Source: Zoroaster sp. YZ-2022 | Lineage: Eukaryota; Echinodermata; Asteroidea; Forcipulatida; Zoroasteridae | Assembly: GCA_029582265.1 (NCBI GenBank) | Contig: CM055828.1 | Coordinates: 30,376,459 to 30,440,458 of the forward strand | Length of the DNA stretch: 64,000 nt | Direction of reading: 5' to 3' | Shown here: in pieces, positions 34,001 to 41,588 of the stretch | How positions within the stretch are numbered: position 1 is the stretch's first letter | How the letters are laid out: each line of letters starts with the position of its first letter | Made by a program: the position numbers and the translations under genes | The notes under the pieces: generated by a model | What the model was told of the DNA's origin: nothing | The model's database searches: none | Seen by the model: only the letters and a program-made list of their open reading frames with translations

Positions 34001-37000
34001 ACCAATGTTCTTAGAATTTCCTGAAAGGTGAGATATTAGTGATCAAACAAAAACTATGAAAAATATTTCCGCCTGCAGCTCATTAGGCCTATATAGAAAA
34101 TAAAATCACCTATAGGCCTATAGGGTTAAAACATCGTGCGTGATTGAAATTCATGATATGAATACTTACAATGTGTTGAGATTTTGTAAACCATCAAATG
34201 TTCCTGGAGGAATTTCACTGATGTTGTTATTGGACAGTGATCTGTAAGATGGTAAAACAAAATAGGGTTAAAACAAAGATCATGAAATCCCGTTATTTTC
34301 GCCGATGTTCTTAGATTTTCCTAAAAGCATACTTGGTGAAATATTAGTGATCAGTCAAAAACTATGAAAAATATTTCCGCCTGCAGCTCATTAGGCCTAT
34401 ATATAGAAAATAAAGTCACGAAGTAGAGTTAAAAACATCGTGTTAAAGCAGATATAGGCCTACATCGGTATATATCCATCAATGTTCTCAGACTTTCTTG
34501 AAATCATACTTCATGAAACGTTGTCATGGGATCGAAAAGTTGAACAATTTTCCTGCATGAGGTTTCACGTATTTTAGAAAAATAAAATTACAAATGAATC
34601 TCGATAGACAACAGTTGAGTGCATCGAAATATAAAACATAAAAGTATCAGTTCGTTGTCCTATAGTATGTTTAACTTTATGATTGAAGATATACATTAAA
34701 CAACAGATCCGTGAAAAAATGTTGCTCATTACTTTGTTTCGTTAAAGAGAAAAAAGTGAAAATGCGTTGAAATATTTCGATTGGCAAACATGAACTAGGC
34801 CTATAAGCACTTCATCTAATGTTTTTTGCAGTGATACGTAACTTCAGTCAAGATAAATCGGTGGCTCGATGCTGTGTGATTAAAATTCATGACTACTTTA
34901 ATACAATTCGTTGAGATTTTGTAGACCATCAAATGTTCCTGGAGCAATTGCACTGATTTTGTTATTGTACAGCCATCTGTAAGATGGTACAACAAAATAG
35001 GGTTAAAACAAAAATCATTAATATGGTTATTTTGACCAATGTTCTTAGAATTTCCTGAAAGGTGAGATATTAGTGATCAAACAAAAACTATGAAAAATAT
35101 TTCCGCCTGCAGCTCATTAGGCCTATATAGAAAATAAAATCACCTATAGGCCTATAGGGTTAAAACATCGTGCGTGATTGAAATTCATGATATGAATACT
35201 TACAATGTGTTGAGATTTTGTAAACCATCAAATGTTCCTGGAGGAATTTCACTGATGTTGTTATTGGACAGTGATCTGTAAGATGGTAAAACAAAATAGG
35301 GTTAAAACAAAGATCATGAAATCCCGTTATTTTCGCCTATGTTGTTAGATTTTCCTAAAAGCATACTTGGTGAAATATTAGTGATCAGTCAAAAACTATG
35401 AAAAATATTTCCGCCTGCAGCTCATTAGGCCTATATATAGAAAATAAAGTCACGAAGTAGAGTTAAAAACATCGTGTTAAAGCAGATATAGGCCTACATC
35501 GGTATATATCCATCAATGTTCTCAGACTTTCTTGAAATCATACTTCATGAAACGTTGTCATGGGATCGAAAAGTTGAACAATTTTCCTGCATGAGGTTTC
35601 ACGTATTTTAGAAAAATAAAATTACAAATGAATCTCGATAGACAACAGTTGAGTGCATCGAAATATAAAACATTAAAGTATCAGTTCGTTGTCCTATAGT
35701 ATGTTTAACTTTATGATTGAAGATATACATTAAACAACAGATCCGTGAAAAAATGTTGCTCATTACTTTGTTTCGTTAAAGAGAAAAAAGTGAAAATGCG
35801 TTGAAAAGTGAAAAGGCCTGCAGCTCATTAGGCCTATATAGAAAATAAAATCACCTATAGGGTTAAAACACCGTGCGTGATTGAAATTCATGACATGAAT
35901 ACTTACAATGTGTTGAGATTTTGTAAACCATCAAATGTTCCTAGAGGAATTTCACTGATTTTGTTATTGTACAGCGATCTGTAAGATGGTAAAACAAAAT
36001 AGGGTTAAAACAAAGATCATTAAATCCCGTTATTTGCACCAATCTTCTTAGATTTTACTGAAAGCGTACTTCATGAATTATTAGTGATCGCACAAAAAAT
36101 ATTCCTGGAGCAATTTCACTTATTTTGTTGTTTTTCAGCGATCTAAGATGGGAAAACAAAGTAGGGTTAAAACAAAGATCATTAAACTTCCGTTAATATG
36201 GTTATTTTCGCCGATGTTCTTAGATTTTCCTAAAAACATACTTGGTGAAATATTAGTGATCGGTCAAAAACTATGAAAAATATTTCCGCCTGCAGCTCAT
36301 TTGGCCTATATAGAAAATAAAGTCACGAAGTAGAGTTAAAAACACCGTGTTAAAGCAGATATGTTCTCAGACTTTCCTGAAATCATACTTCATGAAACGT
36401 TGTCACGGAATCGAACAAGTTGAACAATTTTCCTGCCTGAGGTTTCAAAAATAAAATTACAAATGAATCTCGATAGACAACAGTTGAGTGCATCGAAATA
36501 TAAAACATAAAAGTATCAGTTCGTTGTCTTAGTATGTTTAATTTTATGATTGAAGATATACATTAAATAACAGATCAGATACTTTGTTTCGTTAAAGAGA
36601 AAAAAAGTGAAAATGCGTTGAAATATTTCGATCGGCAAACATGAACTAGGGCCTAAGCAGTTTAAGCACTCATCTAATTTGTTTGCAGTGACACGTATAA
36701 CTTCAGTCAAGATAAATCGGTGGCTCGATGGTGTGTGATTAAAATTCATGACATGAATACTTACAAAAATTTGAGATTTTGTATACCAGCAAATGTTCCT
36801 GGAGCAATTTCACTGATTTTGTTGTTTTCCAGCAATCTAAGATGGGAAAACAAAGTAGGGTTAAAACAAAGATCATTAACTTCCGTTAATATGGTTATTT
36901 TCGCCGATGTTCTTAGATTTTCCTAAAAGCATACTTGGTGAAATATTAGTGATCGGTCACAAACTATGAAAAATATTACCGCCTGCAGCTCATTAGGCCT

Positions 37001-40000
37001 ATATAGAAAATAATATCGCATATAGCGTTAAAACAGATATAGGCCTACGTCGGTATATATCCACCAATGTTCTCAGATTTTCCTTTATGAAACGTTGTCA
37101 TGGTATCATGATTGAATTATTTTAATTTTTTTTATTTAAGTAAGTACGCTTTTGTAAGATGAGGAAATGAAGTAGGGTTAAAACATTGTATTAAAACGCA
37201 TAACAACAATGCCCAACTGCCCGAGGTTTACATATTTTAGAAATCTTAAATAACGAATGAATCTCGACAGACAACACTTGGTCGAATGCTACTCTTCATT
37301 TACAAGTGTTATAGAATGGGACAAGTTTTTTTTGTGTTCTCCCAAATATTCTCATTACATATAACCATTCATTTGTTTGCAATGAGACATAACTTCAATC
37401 AAGAGAAATCGGTGGTTCGATGCTGCTTGATTGAAAATCATAAATCACACAGCATCGAGCCACCGATTTATCGATTTTGACCAATATTCTTAGAATTTCC
37501 GGAAAGGTGAGATATTAGTGATCAAACAAAAACTATGAAAAATATTTCCGCCTGCAGCTCATTAGGACTATATAGAAAATAAAATCACCTATAGGGTGAA
37601 AACACCGTGTTAAAGCAGATATATGCCTACATTGGTATATATCCATCACCATTTCCTGAAATCATACCGGTACTTCATGAAACGTTGTCATGGAATCGAA
37701 CAAGTTGAACAATTTTCCTGCCTGAGGTTTCAAGTATTTTAGAAAAATAAATTTACAAATGAATCTTGACAGACAACAGTTGAGTGCATCAAAATATAAA
37801 ACAAGTATCAGTTCTTTATAGTTTGATGAAATTCTTGCGTCGGGTGATAAACAATTGATTTAATTTTGCCCTACACCCAGGGCCGGATCTACCATATGGG
37901 CACTTTGGGCACGTGCCCAGGGGCCCCTGGGCATCAGGGGGCCCTCCATGGTGGTCGAAAAAAAAATTGAAAAAAAAAAAATTCCAAAACATTTTTTTCC
38001 AAATTTTTTTTTTCCCAAAAATGTTTTTATCTAATTTATTTTATTTATCTAATAGATAAAAAAAAGTTATCTAATCCGAATCCGTCCACCCCCCCCCCCC
38101 GAAATAAATTAGTCAAAATGAGTGTTTTATTGTTGGTGAGAATGCTGCTGGAAAGTGCCGATTGTGTGTTAAACCAGTAACAATGGGCTAGATTGGCTGT
38201 TTGATGTTCAAGGACCTTGAACATCAAACAGCCAATCTGTTAATGTATGTTTTGTAATAATAATAAAAATCTACAAAGTAACTAGTAACTAACGTTTTCA
38301 AATAATTGTAGTGGAGTAAAAGTACAATATTTGCCTCTGATATGTAGTGGAGTAGAAGTAAAAGTATTGGAAATTGGAAATACTCAAGTAAAGTACAAAT
38401 ACCTCAAAATTGTACTTAAGTACAGTACTTGAGTACATGTACTTAGTTACTTTCCACCACTGAATAATAGTGAATGAAAATTAATAAATCCTTTGAAATA
38501 GTAGCCTTGTGTTGTTATTTTGCCTTTATTGATTAAATCAACTTTATTTCATGAAAGTCAAGTCAACTGATTGAAACTCATTTTCTAATGAATGCCAGCT
38601 TAGCATATAGGCCTTTGTGCGTCTGTCTGACAGACTACAATGACTGTATAGTTGAGGACTTATTTGTCAGTTGGACAAATAAGGTATCTAAATATTGACA
38701 ATCACCAAATTGTGAATATTTAGAGGAAAATGAAAAAAAAAACTCAAAATTTTGCGCACGCGCGCGAAGCGCGCGTGCACATATTTGCGGCCGCACGCGA
38801 ACGACCCGTGCCCGTGGGGGGGCCCGTGGAGTTTCAGGTGCCCAGCGGCCCTCAGAGGTGTTAATCCTGCCCTGCCTACACCGACGTGTGTATAGCACTG
38901 TATGCTCAGTGCTTTCCGAGTGTCTGTGGAAAAAAAACTTCACAGGCGACTTGGACGGGATTCGAACTCACGGTCTCCTGCTTATTAGTGCAGATGTCGT
39001 ATCCTCTCGATCACCGAGCTAGCTTGTCCGATGTCGATTGGCTGGCTAGAATATCGTGGCACCCGCTGCTATAGATGTATAGGATTCTATATATGTCTAA
39101 GGAATGACAGCAAGTTGCCCTAAGGAATGACAGCAAGTTGCCCTAAGGAATGACGGCAAGTTGCCCTAAGGAATGACAGCAAGTTGCCCTTAGGAATGAC
39201 AGCAAGTTGCCCTAAGCAATGACAGCAAGTTGCCCTAAGGAATGGCAGCAAGTTGCCCTAAGGAATGACAGCAAGTTGCCCTAAGGAATGACAGCAAGTT
39301 GCCCTAAGGAATGACAGCAAGTTTCTAGGAATGATACAAAAGACACAAACAGGCCTCTTCAAACGTAATGTAGACTTTTATGCTCTGAAATTGTTATATG
39401 AGCTAATTAAATGAATAATAAACAAAGTCAGAATGGATGGCCCTTTAAAATTCAAGATGGCGGCCTTGGCTCTCCATACTAACAAAACATAGGCCTAAGT
39501 AATATTATTTTGAGGTTCAAAACCCGAAATATAGCATTATGTAAAATACGGTGACAATGTTTTAGTTGGTTGGAACAAAAGGTCGAATAATTGGGGAAAG
39601 TGGCGACCAAATTATTCAGCATATCAAGATTTTAAACGTTTGATCATAAAATCAATATTGGCACGAAAAACTGGAATGCAGCCTAGACTTCTATCTTTAA
39701 GACCCGCATTTATGTCTAACACCAGTTGTTTGATTTCAATTGTACATTGTATAAATGTACAACAAACCATTTGTAGTTACTCTCAATTGTCAAACGACTC
39801 TTTATTAATTGCAGTGGTGGATTGGGGGCAAAGGGGGCATGTTCCCCCCACATGATCGCCATGCATGTAAATTAACTATATTTTTGGGGTGCCCACTTTT
39901 TTGGCAGTGTACCCCAGGTCCCTTATTTGCCTATTGTCCCTCTGTTTCCAGACCCTGGATCCACGCCTAGTTAATAAGACAACCAAAATGTTGTACTTTC

Positions 40001-41514
40001 ATCGGTAGGTGCCTTTATCTTCGAATATTTGAAAGGAAAAAACATTATTCGGATATTCGGTTCATCTATCGAATAACCGAATGTGTGGTTATTTGGCACA
40101 TGCCTATGAGCAATACCAGTAAGTTGAATACAACAGAAATAATAATACGTTCCCATCTTAAAATTAAAGAAGAGCGAACATAACACTTACAATATTTGTA
40201 AGAACGAAAAGTCTTTAAAAAGACCAGTTGGTAGAATGTAGATATTTCCACCCGATAACACACTGCAGATATTAAAAAGGTGTCATTATAGAAAGAAAAG
40301 GCGCTTTATTACACATTTTGTCAAATAACGACATTTACTATAGGTTTTCCCGGTCAAGTTCCTCAATTTAGCAGCCAATTTCAACGCAGCGTCAATCAAT
40401 TTCGGGCGAAACCGATTGCTGCTCAAAATCATCATTCAATTTGCTTAAACGGTCATTCAATTTCATTTCACGTGTCATGCAATTAACAAAAATGCGCATC
40501 CAATTTAAAAATACTCTCCAACAACATTCAATTTCGCCTAAGCTTCCCGTGGCGTACATTCAGTCATTCAAATTCGTTATTGGGCAAGCATTTGTGACAT
40601 TTGTGCAATGAAATTCACACTGTTAAACTTGTTTTCCATGCATGTTTCAATTTCATAGTAGCAATTGGTTCACTTTTTTTAAGAGCCTGCCACTTTATTA
40701 AAGGATAAAGTTCCATTTTTACAATTCACTACGTTGACAGATAACGATAACGAAACGGCAGCTCGTGGTCAATTATCTGATGTAGTCCGAGCACGCTTGA
40801 TTGAGGCGTTCGAGGAATGTCCCCAAAATACATAAATTGAGAAATGTGTAAGTGGAAACAAATGCTAAAAAAACAAAGTAAAAATTTAAACGATAATATA
40901 GAAACATTAACGAAAATGTTAATGAGAAAAACACATGATTGAAATTGATTGCCTGTAAATGAAATTGAAAATGAAACTCAAGTGCAAATCCTCATTCAAG
41001 ACAATCTGGCGAAATTGAATGACAGATGTGAACCACTAAAATGAATGACGCAAATCCGAGATTTAATGTCTGAAAACGAAATTGAATGCCTGAATTCTTA
41101 ATTCGAACCGTGGCAGCAACCGGATTAGCAAAATCTCTTTAATACGAACGCATGGAAACGAATTTGAATGCTATAGTGACGAACTTGGCCGGGAAAACCT
41201 AAAATTTGACCGGTAAAAGACATGAATTACGTTCAAAACTCATCATGATTATTATTATTAAAATTGTTTTATATAAATTACATATATAGTTTAATTTAAT
41301 TTACAGTGCTTCATACATACGTCAGAGTTAGTTTAATTATTGTTATTTCTATCCCCAGCCCCCCTGTACGTACAGTATATCTGTTGTGTTCATGATGACA
41401 GGAAGAGTAGACTGGTTCCAACCATTCATGCAATCGACACGTGTATAACCATACTGAATCCAACAATTGCAGACATCAGGACACAGCTGATCTGCATAGA
41501 ATAATAATAATAAT

Positions 41515-41588
<74 letters not shown>

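Larger units (their letters stand above)
34000..35830 (-). repeat. Second direct duplication (~1.03 kb) in the LRR array
   Basis: Sequence around exon 34170 recurs around exon 35204, 1034 bp away, with intron DNA nearly identical by eye. The two exons encode the same peptide. This duplication is independent of the 2.46-kb event. Confidence 0.85.
37878..38874. mobile_element. Non-autonomous hAT element, 8-bp TSD CCTACACC
   Basis: Starts CAGGGCCGGATCTACC and ends with the reverse complement of CAGGGCAGGATTAACACC. Flanked on both sides by CCTACACC (37870-37877 and 38875-38882). The 8-bp duplication and CAGGG-type ends indicate hAT. It contains no transposase, and it carries a second element (38270-38462) and a 47-bp palindrome. 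Confidence 0.85.

Noticed and set aside
24191..36836. CRISPR-like spaced repeats
   Set aside because: The spacing is irregular (300-1000 bp), the repeats are coding exons with splice sites, and the context is eukaryotic.
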